From Pigmentiphaga sp. NML080357 (GTDB lineage Bacteria; Pseudomonadota; Gammaproteobacteria; Burkholderiales; Burkholderiaceae_B): 64,000 nt of DNA. Each line of letters opens with the position of its first letter. Positions within the stretch are counted from its first letter, which is position 1. Positions 1 to 8,129 of this stretch are shown here, piece after piece. The stretch lies in contig NZ_NINW01000036.1 in NCBI RefSeq assembly GCF_002188465.1, positions 1 through 64,000 of the forward strand, read 5' to 3'. A model generated the notes under the pieces. The model saw only the letters and a program-made list of their open reading frames with translations. It made no database searches and was not told the origin of the DNA. The position numbers and the translations under genes are program-made.

Positions 1-1
1 A

Positions 2-112
2 CTGTTCCGGCGCCTCAAAGGCTTCCGGCGCATATTCTCGCGATTCGACAAGCTGGATGTGATGTTCATTGCCTTCATCAATTTCGCGCTCATCGTTGAT
101 GGGCTTAGATAG
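2..112 (+). mobile_element. IS5-family transposase, C-terminal end (cut by window edge)
   Basis: An open frame enters from the left edge and stops at TAG 110-112. It encodes about 36 residues ending in FDKLDVMFIAFINFALIVDG and LR. The pattern R-x-DKLDxMFxxFIxFALxxDxLR is the usual C-terminus of IS5-family (IS427-like) DDE transposases. The motif TGTGAACACGCCCTA just after the stop (113-127) is a plausible terminal inverted repeat, so the element probably ends about 30 bp before the first chromosomal gene. Only the tail is visible, so the IS cannot be named. Confidence 0.7.
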
Positions 113-160
113 TGTGAACACGCCCTAGTATGTGCCGGTCTATCCACACAGCAGCAAGCC

Positions 161-1369
161 ATGACCGCAAAGAACGAACGAGTCCTGATCGCCGGCGCCG
201 GCCCGGTAGGCCTGGTGGCCGCTAATGTATTGGCAGACGCCGGCATACCGGTGGCGGTGTTCGAGGCCGAGCCGGCCCTGCCCCAGACCTTGCGCGCGTC
301 GACTTTCCAGCCGGCCACGCTCGATCTGCTGGCGCGCCTGGATGTTTCGAAATTACTCATCAACATGGGTCTGGTTGCCCCGCGCATGCAGTACCGCGAC
401 CGCAAGGGCTGGGTGGCCGAATTCGACTTCGGCGCCATAGGCGACGAAACCCGGCATCCCTATCGGCTGCAGTGCGAGCAATTCAAGCTGAACGGCCTGC
501 TGGTGGATCGCCTCGCCCGCATTCCCCACGCTCAGGTGCGCTTCGATGCGCGGGTGACGGACGTGGCGCAGGACGCGGACGGCGTCACGCTGACCATCCA
601 GAACGCCGCCGGCGCCGCCACGACCGAACGCGGCACCTGGCTGATCGGCGCGGATGGCGGGCGCAGCGCGGTGCGCGACCTGCTGGGGGTAGTGCTGGAC
701 GGCTTCACATGGGCCGAGCGCTTCCTGGTGGCGAGTACGCCTTTCGATTTCGCCGACGTGATTCCGGGCCTGGCCGACGTCAGCTACTTCGCCGATCCGG
801 AGGAATGGTTCTTCCTGCTGCGCGTGCCGGGGCTGTGGCGCGTGATGCTTCCCGTCGGCGCCGAGGAGCAGGATGCCGACATCCTGTCCGACGCCAGCAT
901 CCAGCGCCGGCTGCAGCGCGTCCACCCGAATCCCGCAGGCTACACGATCGAGCACCGCACCATTTACTCGGTGCACCAGCGCGTGGCGCCGCGGTACCGG
1001 GTCGGCCGCGCCTTCCTGGCGGGCGATGCCGCCCACTTGAACAACCCGCTGGGAGGCATGGGCATGAACGGTGGCATACATGATGCTTTCAACCTCGCCG
1101 ACAAGCTCGCCCGCGTCTGCCTGGGACAGGCGGAGGACGCGCTGCTCGATCGATATGAGGCGGAGCGGCGGCCCGTGGCGCTCGACTACGTGAACAAGAT
1201 CACTATCGCCAACAAGAACAACCTGGAGACGCGGGACGAAGCGCACCAAAGGACGTGGCGCGAGGAGATGACACGCACGGCCGGCGACCGGCGGCTGGCC
1301 AAGGAGTACCTGTTGAAGGTTTCCATGATCAGCAGCCTGCGCCGACCCGAGATGCACCAAGGCGCGTGA
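161..1369 (+). CDS. FAD-dependent aromatic-type monooxygenase (PheA/TfdB/UbiH superfamily)
   Basis: A 402-residue class A flavoprotein hydroxylase, cytoplasmic, expected to hydroxylate a small (often aromatic) substrate with NAD(P)H and oxygen. An N-terminal Rossmann motif GAGPVGLVAANVLADAG (about residues 11-27) binds the ADP of FAD. The DG motif is in LIGADGGRS (about 165), and GRAFLAGDAAHLNNPLGGMG (about 285-305) is the second FAD-binding motif. The length matches small single-component hydroxylases that lack the C-terminal thioredoxin-like domain. It is the first gene of a same-strand cluster with a Bug receptor, a DUF2848 protein, a cupin and an amidase, which suggests uptake and breakdown of one compound. 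The substrate cannot be read from the sequence. Confidence 0.85.
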   Translation: MTAKNERVLIAGAGPVGLVAANVLADAGIPVAVFEAEPALPQTLRASTFQPATLDLLARLDVSKLLINMGLVAPRMQYRDRKGWVAEFDFGAIGDETRHPYRLQCEQFKLNGLLVDRLARIPHAQVRFDARVTDVAQDADGVTLTIQNAAGAATTERGTWLIGADGGRSAVRDLLGVVLDGFTWAERFLVASTPFDFADVIPGLADVSYFADPEEWFFLLRVPGLWRVMLPVGAEEQDADILSDASIQRRLQRVHPNPAGYTIEHRTIYSVHQRVAPRYRVGRAFLAGDAAHLNNPLGGMGMNGGIHDAFNLADKLARVCLGQAEDALLDRYEAERRPVALDYVNKITIANKNNLETRDEAHQRTWREEMTRTAGDRRLAKEYLLKVSMISSLRRPEMHQGA

Positions 1370-1422
1370 CCTCTCGGGACACGCGTCATCCCTACCACTC
1401 GTATCCCCATCGGGAGTTCAGC

Positions 1423-2391
1423 ATGTTCAGCAAGCTCGCACTAGGCAGTATGCTCGCGCTGGCATCCTTCGCGATGCCGGCATGGGGCGATTCCTACCCC
1501 AGCCGCACGATCACCATCGTGACGCCCTTTCCGCCCGGCAGCACGAGCGACATCATTCCGCGCCTGCTGGCTCCCCAGCTTTCCAAGTCCCTCGGCGCCA
1601 CGGTCATCGTGGAGAACCGTGCCGGCGCCAACGGTTCTCTGGGGGCCGCCAAGGTGGCCTCCTCGCCCGCCGACGGCTATACCTTGCTGATGGCCACTAC
1701 GGGCGTGCTCGCCATCAACCCCTGGGTCTACAGCAAGCTCTCGTACGCGCCCGCCAAGGACTTCGAACCCATCATCAACGCCGCATCCACGCCCAACCTG
1801 CTGGTGGCCCATCCCGGCGTCGCTGCCTCGAGCCTCAAGGAACTGGTCGAACAGGCCAGGAAGCATCCCGGCGAACTCACTTTCGCCTCGGCCGGCAACG
1901 GCAGCACCAGCCACCTGTGCGGCGAGTCGCTGAAGGCCGCGGCCGGCGTGGACCTGGTCCATGTGCCGTACCAGGGGCCGGCACCCGCGATGCAGGACGT
2001 GCTCAGCGGCCGTGTCGCGCTGATGTGCGACAACCTGTCCAACGTCATCCAGTACGTCAAGAGCGGCCGCTTGAAAGCCATCGCGCTGACCGGCAAGGAA
2101 CGCAGCCCGCAGGCGCCCGACATCCCGACTTCGGCCGACGGGGGCTACCCCGACGTGCAGGCCGGCAACTGGTACAGCTTCGTCGCGCCCGCGGGCACCC
2201 CGCGCGCCATCGTCGACCGGTTGAATGCGGAATTCGCCAAGGCGCTGCGGGATCCGACCGTCACCGCGCGGCTGGAGTCCATGGGATTGACCATCATCGC
2301 CGACAAGCCCGAGGAATTCCGCGCCTTCATTGCGCAGGAGTCCGCGCATTGGCAGAAGGTGGTCAAGGCGGCCAACGCGCGCCTGGACTGA
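1423..2391 (+). CDS. Bug-family tripartite tricarboxylate transporter substrate-binding protein (TctC-like)
   Basis: A 322-residue periplasmic solute receptor. The open frame extends further upstream, but ATG 1423 is preferred: it follows GGGAG with good spacing and begins a clear signal peptide (MFSKLALGSMLALASFAMPAWG, cleavage near residue 21). The mature start SYPSRTITIVTPFPPGSTSD and the motif VIVENRAGANGSLGA are signatures of the Bug family, which bind carboxylates and related small acids. No membrane TctA/TctB genes are nearby, as is usual for orphan Bug proteins. It probably feeds the flanking catabolic enzymes or acts as a sensor; the ligand is unknown. Confidence 0.92.
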   Translation: MFSKLALGSMLALASFAMPAWGDSYPSRTITIVTPFPPGSTSDIIPRLLAPQLSKSLGATVIVENRAGANGSLGAAKVASSPADGYTLLMATTGVLAINPWVYSKLSYAPAKDFEPIINAASTPNLLVAHPGVAASSLKELVEQARKHPGELTFASAGNGSTSHLCGESLKAAAGVDLVHVPYQGPAPAMQDVLSGRVALMCDNLSNVIQYVKSGRLKAIALTGKERSPQAPDIPTSADGGYPDVQAGNWYSFVAPAGTPRAIVDRLNAEFAKALRDPTVTARLESMGLTIIADKPEEFRAFIAQESAHWQKVVKAANARLD

Positions 2392-2471
2392 CGCGTCCTC
2401 ATTCCCCTGGATTTCCGCCGGCCCGGCCGTGCATCCGCACGGCCGGCCTCGGCATAGCCGATGGACACACG

Positions 2472-3152
2472 ATGCTATTGAATCTCGTCACCCTCGAAGG
2501 CGTCCGCCAGCACGACGCCACCATTTCCCATGCTGTCATCGCCGGCTGGACCGGCCGCGACCGTGCCGCCATGGAAAAACACATCGCCGAACTGGAAGCA
2601 CTAGGCGTTCCCCGCCCCGCCGCGACTCCCATGTACTACCGCGTCGCCGCTGCGCGGCTCACCACGGCGCCTCGCATCGAAGTCTGCGGCACCGATTCGA
2701 GCGGCGAAGTCGAGTTCGTCATGCTGCGCATCGACGGACGGCTGTGGGTCGGCATAGGGTCCGACCATACCGACCGCAAGGTCGAGACCATGGGCGTAGC
2801 GATCTCCAAGCAACTGTGCGAGAAGCCGGTCGGCACCGATTGGTGGCTGTTCGATGACGTTGCCGCCCATTGGGACGAACTGCTCTTGCGCGCGTACATC
2901 GTCGAGAATGGCCAGCGCGTGCTCTACCAGGAAGGGCCGGTCACGGCGATGCGCGATCCGCGCGACCTCATCGCCGGCCATGCCGGCGCCGGCGGCGTCC
3001 TGCCCGAAGGAGCGGTCATGTTCTGCGGCACGCTGGCGGCCCGGGGCGGCATCCGTTTCTCTCCTCGATTCGAATTCGAACTGCACGACCCCGTGCTCGG
3101 CCGCACCCTGCGCCACGCCTATGACATCGAGGCCCTGCCGGTGGCCGGCTGA
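2472..3152 (+). CDS. DUF2848 family protein
   Basis: A 226-residue protein matching the DUF2848 family: N-terminal MLLNLVTLEGV, central SGEVEFVMLRIDGRLWVGIGSDHTDR, and a C-terminal LPEGAVMFCGTLA patch. The last of these resembles the L-P-x-G-x-V-x-F-x-GT signature of fumarylacetoacetate-hydrolase-like folds. ATG 2472 was chosen because the longer frame upstream only shadows the Bug gene. It sits 80 bp after the Bug gene and 33 bp before the cupin gene on the same strand, so co-transcription is likely. Members are often found beside Bug receptors and amidases in Burkholderiales; the reaction is not established, and hydrolase or lyase activity on a dicarbonyl acid is only inference. Confidence 0.75.
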   Translation: MLLNLVTLEGVRQHDATISHAVIAGWTGRDRAAMEKHIAELEALGVPRPAATPMYYRVAAARLTTAPRIEVCGTDSSGEVEFVMLRIDGRLWVGIGSDHTDRKVETMGVAISKQLCEKPVGTDWWLFDDVAAHWDELLLRAYIVENGQRVLYQEGPVTAMRDPRDLIAGHAGAGGVLPEGAVMFCGTLAARGGIRFSPRFEFELHDPVLGRTLRHAYDIEALPVAG

Positions 3153-3185
3153 CCATTGATAGCTGAAAAGACAAAGGAACCCATC

Positions 3186-3572
3186 ATGCCCGTGAACAAG
3201 CAACACGACGAATTCCACTCCGTGGACATGGAAAACGGCTGGCAACTGCCCGAAGGCTACGACCCGGACTCGGGCGCGCGCGAGAAAATCCTCTCCGGCT
3301 CGCTCGACGTGCTGAACAAGCGCGGCAGCCGCACCCGCCTGCTGCGCTTTCCGCCGGGGCTCTACACCAGGCAGCCCATCGTCCACGACTACTGGGAAGA
3401 AGTGTTCCTGGTGGCCGGCGACCTGACAGTGGGCAACGACGCCAACGGCCAGGGCGGCACGCCCTTCTCGGGCTACACCTACGCCGTGCGTCCGCCCGGC
3501 GCCTGGCACGGCCCCTTCAAGTCCGAGGGCGGCTGCCTGCTGCTCGAAATACACTACTACGATCCGGTGTAG
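3186..3572 (+). CDS. Cupin-domain protein
   Basis: A 128-residue single-domain cupin. ATG 3186 is preferred over an upstream in-frame start because it follows AAAGGAA. The centre (YWEEVFLVAGDLTVGN) resembles cupin motif 1, although the expected histidines are largely replaced by W/E residues. The later PPGAWHGPFKSEGGCLLLEIHY resembles motif 2 and keeps a histidine. The metal site is therefore incomplete compared with a classic two-His cupin, which could mean a ligand-binding or isomerase role rather than a dioxygenase. It belongs to the same-strand cluster with the DUF2848 gene upstream and an amidase downstream. Confidence 0.75.
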   Translation: MPVNKQHDEFHSVDMENGWQLPEGYDPDSGAREKILSGSLDVLNKRGSRTRLLRFPPGLYTRQPIVHDYWEEVFLVAGDLTVGNDANGQGGTPFSGYTYAVRPPGAWHGPFKSEGGCLLLEIHYYDPV

Positions 3573-3589
3573 GGGAAAGCCCACCCCCG

Positions 3590-3671
3590 GGGAGGCCCAC
3601 CCCCTTGCGCTACGCGCTCCCCCTCAAGGGGGCGATGCGGGTGGACCGGCGGAGCCGGATCCACCGCATCC
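3590..3671. repeat. GC-rich intergenic repeat with long hairpin
   Basis: The 161-bp gap between the cupin and amidase genes holds C-runs and G-runs (CCCCCTCAAGGGGG at 3619-3632) followed by an imperfect hairpin at 3634-3670. Its arms are GATGCGGGTGGACCGGC and GCCGGATCCACCGCATC around a GGA loop, with one bulged G. The layout resembles the multi-copy intergenic elements common in Bordetella, Achromobacter and relatives. It could attenuate or stabilise the cluster transcript. Repetition elsewhere in the genome cannot be tested here. Confidence 0.5.
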
Positions 3672-3733
3672 TGGGGTAAAACCGGGCTGGCCGCAGGCGG
3701 CGTTTGGCCGCGGCTCTCATTTTGGATGACGTT

Positions 3734-5089
3734 ATGACTTTGCCTGTCGTGTCCCTGGAACATCTGAGCGCCGAGCTGGAAGCCGGGCGCGTGAGCAGCC
3801 GCGAGCTGGTCGAAGCCTGCCTGGCGCGCATCGCGGATCCGGCCGGGGAAGGGGCGCGCGTTTACATCCGGGTGGATGCCGAGGACGCGCGCCGCGCCGC
3901 CGACGAAATCGACGAGGCACGCGCGCGCGGCGAGCGGACACGGCGCTATGCGGGCATTCCCGTTTCGATCAAGGACTTGTTTGATATCGAGGGCCAGGTC
4001 ACCACGGCGGGTTCGGTCGTGCTGGCGGGCAGCGCTCCCGCCGCGCGCGACGCCGCGGCGGTGGCGCGCCTGCGCGAGGCGGGTTTCATCATCATCGGCC
4101 GCTCGAACATGACGGAGTTCGCATACTCCGGGCTAGGCCTCAATCCGCACTACGGCACACCGCGCAACCCCTACGATCGGCAAGCCGGCCGCATTCCCGG
4201 CGGCTCGTCGTCGGGGGCGGCGATCTCGGTCACCGACGGCATGGCCGCCGTGGGTCTGGGTACGGATACGGGAGGCTCGTGCCGCATCCCCGCGGCGCTG
4301 ACGGGGCTGACAGGCTTCAAACCCACCGCGTCGCGCGTTCCCGCGACGGGAGCGTTTCCGCTGTCCACCACACTGGACAGCATAGGCGGCATCGGTTTCA
4401 CGGTGAATTGCTGCGCCATCGTGGACGCCATCCTGTCGTCGGATCCGGTCTACCTGAGCGAGCGCGCGCCGCTGGCGGGCCTGCGCATCGGCGTTCCGCA
4501 GACCGTCGTGCTGGACGGGATGGACCGGCACGTGGCGGACACTTTCCAGGCGGCGCTGCGCCGCCTCTCGCAGGCCGGAGCGCAGGTCGCGGACGTTCCC
4601 TTCGCCGAATTCGGCGAACTCGCGGACATCAATGCCAAGGGAGGATTCACAGCGGCGGAATCCTATCCCCTGCACCGCGCCATGCTGGCGCGACATGGCG
4701 ACCAGTACGACCCGCGGGTGAAGGTTCGTATCGAGAAAGGCGCGCAGCTGACGCCCGCGGATGTCGCGGAACTGCGGGCGCGACGGACCGACTGGATACG
4801 GCGCACCGGCCGGCACTTCGAAGAGCTCGACCTCATCGCCTGCCCCACGGTCCCCACGATCGCGCCCACGCTGGCGGAACTGGACGACGACGGCGCCTAC
4901 GGGCGCATCAATCTGCTGATGCTGCGCAATCCCACCTTCATCAACTTCCTGGACGGCTGCGCCATCTCGCTACCATGCCACGAACCGGGCACGGCGCCCG
5001 TCGGCCTGATGCTGGCCGCCACGCAGGGGCAGGACCGCCGCCTCCTCGCCATGGCGAGGTCGGTGGAAGCCCTGCTCGCCGCGCGCTGA
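3734..5089 (+). CDS. Amidase (amidase-signature family)
   Basis: A 451-residue cytoplasmic amidase of the GatA/AtzF-like amidase-signature family, which hydrolyses carboxamides or ureas. The Ser-cisSer-Lys triad can be placed: Lys in GIPVSIKDLFD (about residue 81), the cis-Ser in GGSSSGAA, and the nucleophile Ser in DTGGSCRIPAALTG (about residue 190). A TTG 30 bp upstream extends the frame, but ATG 3734 gives the natural N-terminus (MTLPVVSLEHLSAELEAGRV). It closes the same-strand cluster that begins with the monooxygenase and lies tail to tail with the next operon, with 6 bp between the stops. The likely role is deamidation of an imported compound; the substrate is unknown. Confidence 0.88.
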   Translation: MTLPVVSLEHLSAELEAGRVSSRELVEACLARIADPAGEGARVYIRVDAEDARRAADEIDEARARGERTRRYAGIPVSIKDLFDIEGQVTTAGSVVLAGSAPAARDAAAVARLREAGFIIIGRSNMTEFAYSGLGLNPHYGTPRNPYDRQAGRIPGGSSSGAAISVTDGMAAVGLGTDTGGSCRIPAALTGLTGFKPTASRVPATGAFPLSTTLDSIGGIGFTVNCCAIVDAILSSDPVYLSERAPLAGLRIGVPQTVVLDGMDRHVADTFQAALRRLSQAGAQVADVPFAEFGELADINAKGGFTAAESYPLHRAMLARHGDQYDPRVKVRIEKGAQLTPADVAELRARRTDWIRRTGRHFEELDLIACPTVPTIAPTLAELDDDGAYGRINLLMLRNPTFINFLDGCAISLPCHEPGTAPVGLMLAATQGQDRRLLAMARSVEALLAAR

Positions 5090-5095
5090 GCAGTG

Positions 5096-6256
5096 CTAGC
5101 GGCGCTGCGCGAACGCCAGGTAGTCCGTGTCGAAGCTCATGCCCCACCCGGGTGCCGTGGGCAGGGTGTAGAGACCATTCACGAAGGGCCGGTCCGGCTG
5201 GTTGGCGATCAGCTTGTAGAAGAACGGATCGCGCCAGGGGAGCATGACTTCGGCATAGCGCCCATTGGGCACCCCGGCTGACATCATCAGGCCGATCTGC
5301 GGCTCCAGGTGCTGCATGACCGTGACGTTGAAGGCCGACGCCAGCATGGCGACACGCCGCCATTCGGTCGGCCCGCCGCCCCAGCTCGCATCGAAGTTGC
5401 AGATGTCGATGGCGCCGGCGGCAAGCAGATCGCGGCAGCCGAAGCGCGACAACTCGCTCTGCCCCGCGGCCACCGGCACGCCGCCCACCGCGCGCACCAC
5501 GGCCATGTCGGCGCGGTCGTTATCCCAGCGGCACGGCTCCTCGAACCAGGCCAGGCCCAGGTCGCGGGTGCGGCGCACGAACTCGAGCGCCTCTTCGCGC
5601 GTCCAGCCCTGGTTGGCGTCGCATGCCAGCACGAACGAATCGCCGCCTGCCTTGCGTACCGCTTCCGCGCGCAAGGCATCTTCGGCCGGCGTCTTGCCGC
5701 CCAGCTTGAGCTTCAGGCCGTGGATGCCGAAAGCCTTCAACTCGGCCACTTCATCGGCCAAGGCCTCGAGATCGCCGCTCTGGCGGTAATAGCCGCCCAA
5801 TGCGACTACCGGCACTTGTTCACGCGCGCCTCCCCAGAGCACGTGCAGGGGTACGCCGGCCAGCTTGCCTACCGCGTCGTGCAGCGCGCTGTCCACGCAC
5901 GCCTGGGCGCGCAGCGCCACCCGCCGGTCGCGCAGGAACGGTTCGGTGGCGCGCCGCGTCGCGGCCCAGGCCTCGTCGACGGCGGCGACCTTGCGGCCGC
6001 GCAGCATCGGCTCGAGTTCATCGTGGATCAGGCGGATGATGGCCGGCTGCAGTTCGTCGTCGTTGCCGTTGAAGCACTCGCCCACCACGCCCGCGTCGGT
6101 GTGGATGCGCGTGACGATAGTGCAACGATGGGTCAGCTTCAGGGTCGATCCCGTGGCGGGCCGCTCGAGTTCCACCTTCAGCGGGATGGTCTCGATATGC
6201 GTGATGCGGGCATCCACGAGAGGGTGCACGCCGGTTGCTGGGGTCGCGGAAGTCAT
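5096..6256 (-). CDS. Mandelate racemase / muconate lactonizing enzyme family protein
   Basis: A 386-residue enolase-superfamily enzyme. The capping domain is N-terminal (IETIPLKVELERPATGS), followed by a TIM barrel. The catalytic K-x-K motif is in GLKLKLGG, and the three metal ligands fall in CDANQGW, FEEPCRWD and GQSEL. A late QHLEPQIG supplies a candidate acid/base His. The start at 6256 has an AAAGGAG ribosome site, and its ATG overlaps the stop of the upstream gene by 4 bp (ATGA), so the two are translationally coupled. Such enzymes abstract a proton alpha to a carboxylate (racemisation, dehydration or cycloisomerisation); the substrate is probably an acid brought in by the Bug receptor of the same operon. 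Confidence 0.88.
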   Translation of the reverse strand: MTSATPATGVHPLVDARITHIETIPLKVELERPATGSTLKLTHRCTIVTRIHTDAGVVGECFNGNDDELQPAIIRLIHDELEPMLRGRKVAAVDEAWAATRRATEPFLRDRRVALRAQACVDSALHDAVGKLAGVPLHVLWGGAREQVPVVALGGYYRQSGDLEALADEVAELKAFGIHGLKLKLGGKTPAEDALRAEAVRKAGGDSFVLACDANQGWTREEALEFVRRTRDLGLAWFEEPCRWDNDRADMAVVRAVGGVPVAAGQSELSRFGCRDLLAAGAIDICNFDASWGGGPTEWRRVAMLASAFNVTVMQHLEPQIGLMMSAGVPNGRYAEVMLPWRDPFFYKLIANQPDRPFVNGLYTLPTAPGWGMSFDTDYLAFAQRR

Positions 6257-6891
6257 GATGCTCCTTTGCCGGGCTCGAGCGCATAGACCCGCTCGCACAT
6301 GACCCGGCGGGTATTCTGGAAATGCGGACGCACGCGGCCGCTCCACTCCGTGGCGCGCACCGCCAGCCATGCCGGATCCTGCTTGATGGCCGGCGTGGTC
6401 AGGTCGTAGCATGCCAGCGATCGCTGGCTGCCGTCGGCGTTGGCGGCGACCAGCCGGCGCGCGCGTATGTTGCCGGCCACCGCCGCCAGGCCGGGAAGGT
6501 GCTCCTGCGCGTACCAGCCGTCCAGGTCCTCGGCCACTTCGGGCCGCACGTCGGTCTCGACCACGTAGTGGTAGCGGGCGGTTTCGCCCCGGGAGGCACC
6601 GGGAAGATCCTGCACGGGGGCCAGGTACAGCACGTCACGCGCCGCGCCGGGCATCTGGCGATCGGCCAGCCCGGCCAGTTCGCCGGCCAGCGCCGCATCG
6701 GACATGGCTGGATCGCTCGACCAGAAATAGAGATACAGGTGAGAACCGTCCAGCGCGCGATTGGCATCGACGCGCTCGAAACGGCCGGGATACCGCGCGA
6801 CGGCTTCGGCCGCCAGTCTTTCGATGGCGGCCGCGTCGGCGGGTGCCGGGGAATACCGCAGCAGTATCGCGGCGGGTGTGGTCATAGACAT
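6253..6891 (-). CDS. Dimeric alpha/beta-barrel (EthD/DUF4286-like) protein
   Basis: A 212-residue cytoplasmic protein. The second half contains YVVETDVRPEVAEDLDGWYA followed by EHLPGLAAVAG, close to the W-Y-x-x-E-H-L motif of ferredoxin-like dimeric barrel proteins (EthD and DUF4286 types). The first half may be a diverged repeat of the same fold. Two in-frame ATGs lie 6 bp apart (6891 and 6885); GGAAG is better spaced for the second. It lies between the Bug receptor gene and the enolase-superfamily gene and overlaps the latter by 4 bp, so it is part of that pathway. The function is not known; such proteins often act as small isomerases or oxygenase helpers. Confidence 0.65.
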   Translation of the reverse strand: MSMTTPAAILLRYSPAPADAAAIERLAAEAVARYPGRFERVDANRALDGSHLYLYFWSSDPAMSDAALAGELAGLADRQMPGAARDVLYLAPVQDLPGASRGETARYHYVVETDVRPEVAEDLDGWYAQEHLPGLAAVAGNIRARRLVAANADGSQRSLACYDLTTPAIKQDPAWLAVRATEWSGRVRPHFQNTRRVMCERVYALEPGKGAS

Positions 6892-6899
6892 CTTCCAAA

Positions 6900-6950
6900 A
6901 AAAGGCCCCGCGCCAGCCCCTTCGCGCTCCCCAACGGAGCGCCTTGTCGT
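6900..6950 (-). repeat. Intergenic hairpin and T-tract between operon genes
   Basis: In the 129-bp gap between the Bug gene and the next gene of the operon, 6924-6942 forms a hairpin (GCGCTCC / GGAGCGC). Downstream on the minus strand a run of seven T residues sits just before the ribosome site. It could be a weak attenuator or processing site that sets the Bug-to-enzyme expression ratio. Its bases resemble the GC-rich intergenic repeat at 3590-3671. Confidence 0.35.
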
Positions 6951-7020
6951 CTCGGGGCGGCGCATGCTCGTCCTCGGCAGCGGGGGAGGGGGCGCATCCG
7001 CTGCCGTCCGGCGGTCCTCG

Positions 7021-7998
7021 TCAATCGGCCTGGATGCCCAGCCGCTTGATCAGTTCCGCCCACTTGGTGGTTTCGCCCGCGAGGAACTTGCCGAAGGGCT
7101 CGGGTGCCAGGTAGGCCACCGAGGCGCTTTCCGCTTCCAGTCGCCGGCGCATGTCGGGCTCGGCCAGGATGTCGCCGATGGCCTTGCTCAACTTGTCGAC
7201 GATAGGCTGAGGCGTTCCGGCAGGCGCCAGCACACCCCACCAATTGTCGCCGTCGTAGCCGGACAGGCCGGCCTCCTCGACCGTGGGTACATCCGGCAGC
7301 ACCGCCTGCCGCTTGGCGCCGCTCACCGCCAGCGGACGCAAGCGGTTGGCCTTCACATGAGGCAGCGCCTGCAGCACGGTGCCGACCGACACCTGGGCAT
7401 GGCCAGCGGCCACGTCGGTCAACGCGGCGCCCGCGCCCTTGTATGGCACGTGGGTCATCGATATGCCGGCGCGGATCTCGAACAACTCGCTGACCAGGTG
7501 CTGGGAACTGCCGACACCGGACGAAACGTAGTTGAGCTTGCCGGGATTGGCCTTGGCATGGGCGATGAGTTCCGACAGCGTCTTGACCGGCAGGCCGGGA
7601 TAGACCGAGATCAGCAGCGGCGCCGTCGCCAGCCTGGCGACCGGCGCGAAGTCCTTGGCAGGATCGTAGGGCAGCTTCTTGTAGAGCGTGGAGTTCGCAG
7701 TATGCGGCGTCGAGATCAGCAGCAGCGTATAGCCGTCCGGCCGGGACTTCGCCACGACTTCCGTGCCTATGGTGCCGCCCGCGCCGCCGCGATTGTCGAC
7801 GATGAACGGCTGTCCCAGCCGCTTGGTCAGCTCCTCGCCGATGAGCCGGCCGACGATATCGTTGCTGCCGCCCGGGGCGAACGGAATCACGATGCGCACG
7901 GGACGGCTGGGATACTCCTCGGCGTGGACGGCCGGGCTCGTCGCTGCCGCCAGCAGCATGGCGGCGGCCGGCGCCAGGAGTTTGCGGTAAATGGGCAT
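7021..7998 (-). CDS. Bug-family solute-binding protein (TctC-like)
   Basis: A 325-residue periplasmic receptor with a signal peptide (MPIYRKLLAPAAAMLLAAAT..AVHA, cleavage near residue 26). The mature start is EEYPSRPVRIVIPFAPGGSN, followed by PFIVDNRGGAGGTIGTEVV, both family signatures. AGGAGA precedes the ATG. It is the first gene of a three-gene minus-strand operon with the barrel protein and the enolase-superfamily enzyme, and is divergent from a LysR gene across 131 bp. The ligand is probably an organic acid that the downstream enzyme acts on. Confidence 0.92.
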   Translation of the reverse strand: MPIYRKLLAPAAAMLLAAATSPAVHAEEYPSRPVRIVIPFAPGGSNDIVGRLIGEELTKRLGQPFIVDNRGGAGGTIGTEVVAKSRPDGYTLLLISTPHTANSTLYKKLPYDPAKDFAPVARLATAPLLISVYPGLPVKTLSELIAHAKANPGKLNYVSSGVGSSQHLVSELFEIRAGISMTHVPYKGAGAALTDVAAGHAQVSVGTVLQALPHVKANRLRPLAVSGAKRQAVLPDVPTVEEAGLSGYDGDNWWGVLAPAGTPQPIVDKLSKAIGDILAEPDMRRRLEAESASVAYLAPEPFGKFLAGETTKWAELIKRLGIQAD

Positions 7999-8077
7999 GA
8001 GGTCTCCTCGTTCGTGCCGCGCCGGCGGGTTCCCGCGGGCGGCGTTTCGTCAAGGGCCGCATTGTGCGCACCGGCGT

Positions 8078-8096
8078 TATTTTCATCAATAAAATA
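8078..8096. promoter_or_regulatory. Candidate LysR operator
   Basis: A perfect inverted repeat, TATTTT-N7-AAAATA, lies between the divergent LysR and Bug genes. It contains the T-N11-A spacing expected of a LysR-type recognition site and sits about 34 bp before the regulator's start. The surrounding AT-rich bases stand out in this GC-rich genome. Binding is inferred from position and symmetry only. Confidence 0.55.
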
Positions 8097-8129
8097 GCGG
8101 CTACATCTGATATCCGAAAATTAAATACC

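Noticed and set aside
353-1360. Long minus-strand frame (335 codons) opposite the FAD monooxygenase
   Set aside because: Shadow frame caused by high GC at third codon positions; no motif or ribosome site, while the plus-strand gene has clear FAD motifs.
3704-3733. TTG start extending the amidase by 10 residues
   Set aside because: Weak start without a ribosome site; ATG 3734 gives the normal N-terminus.
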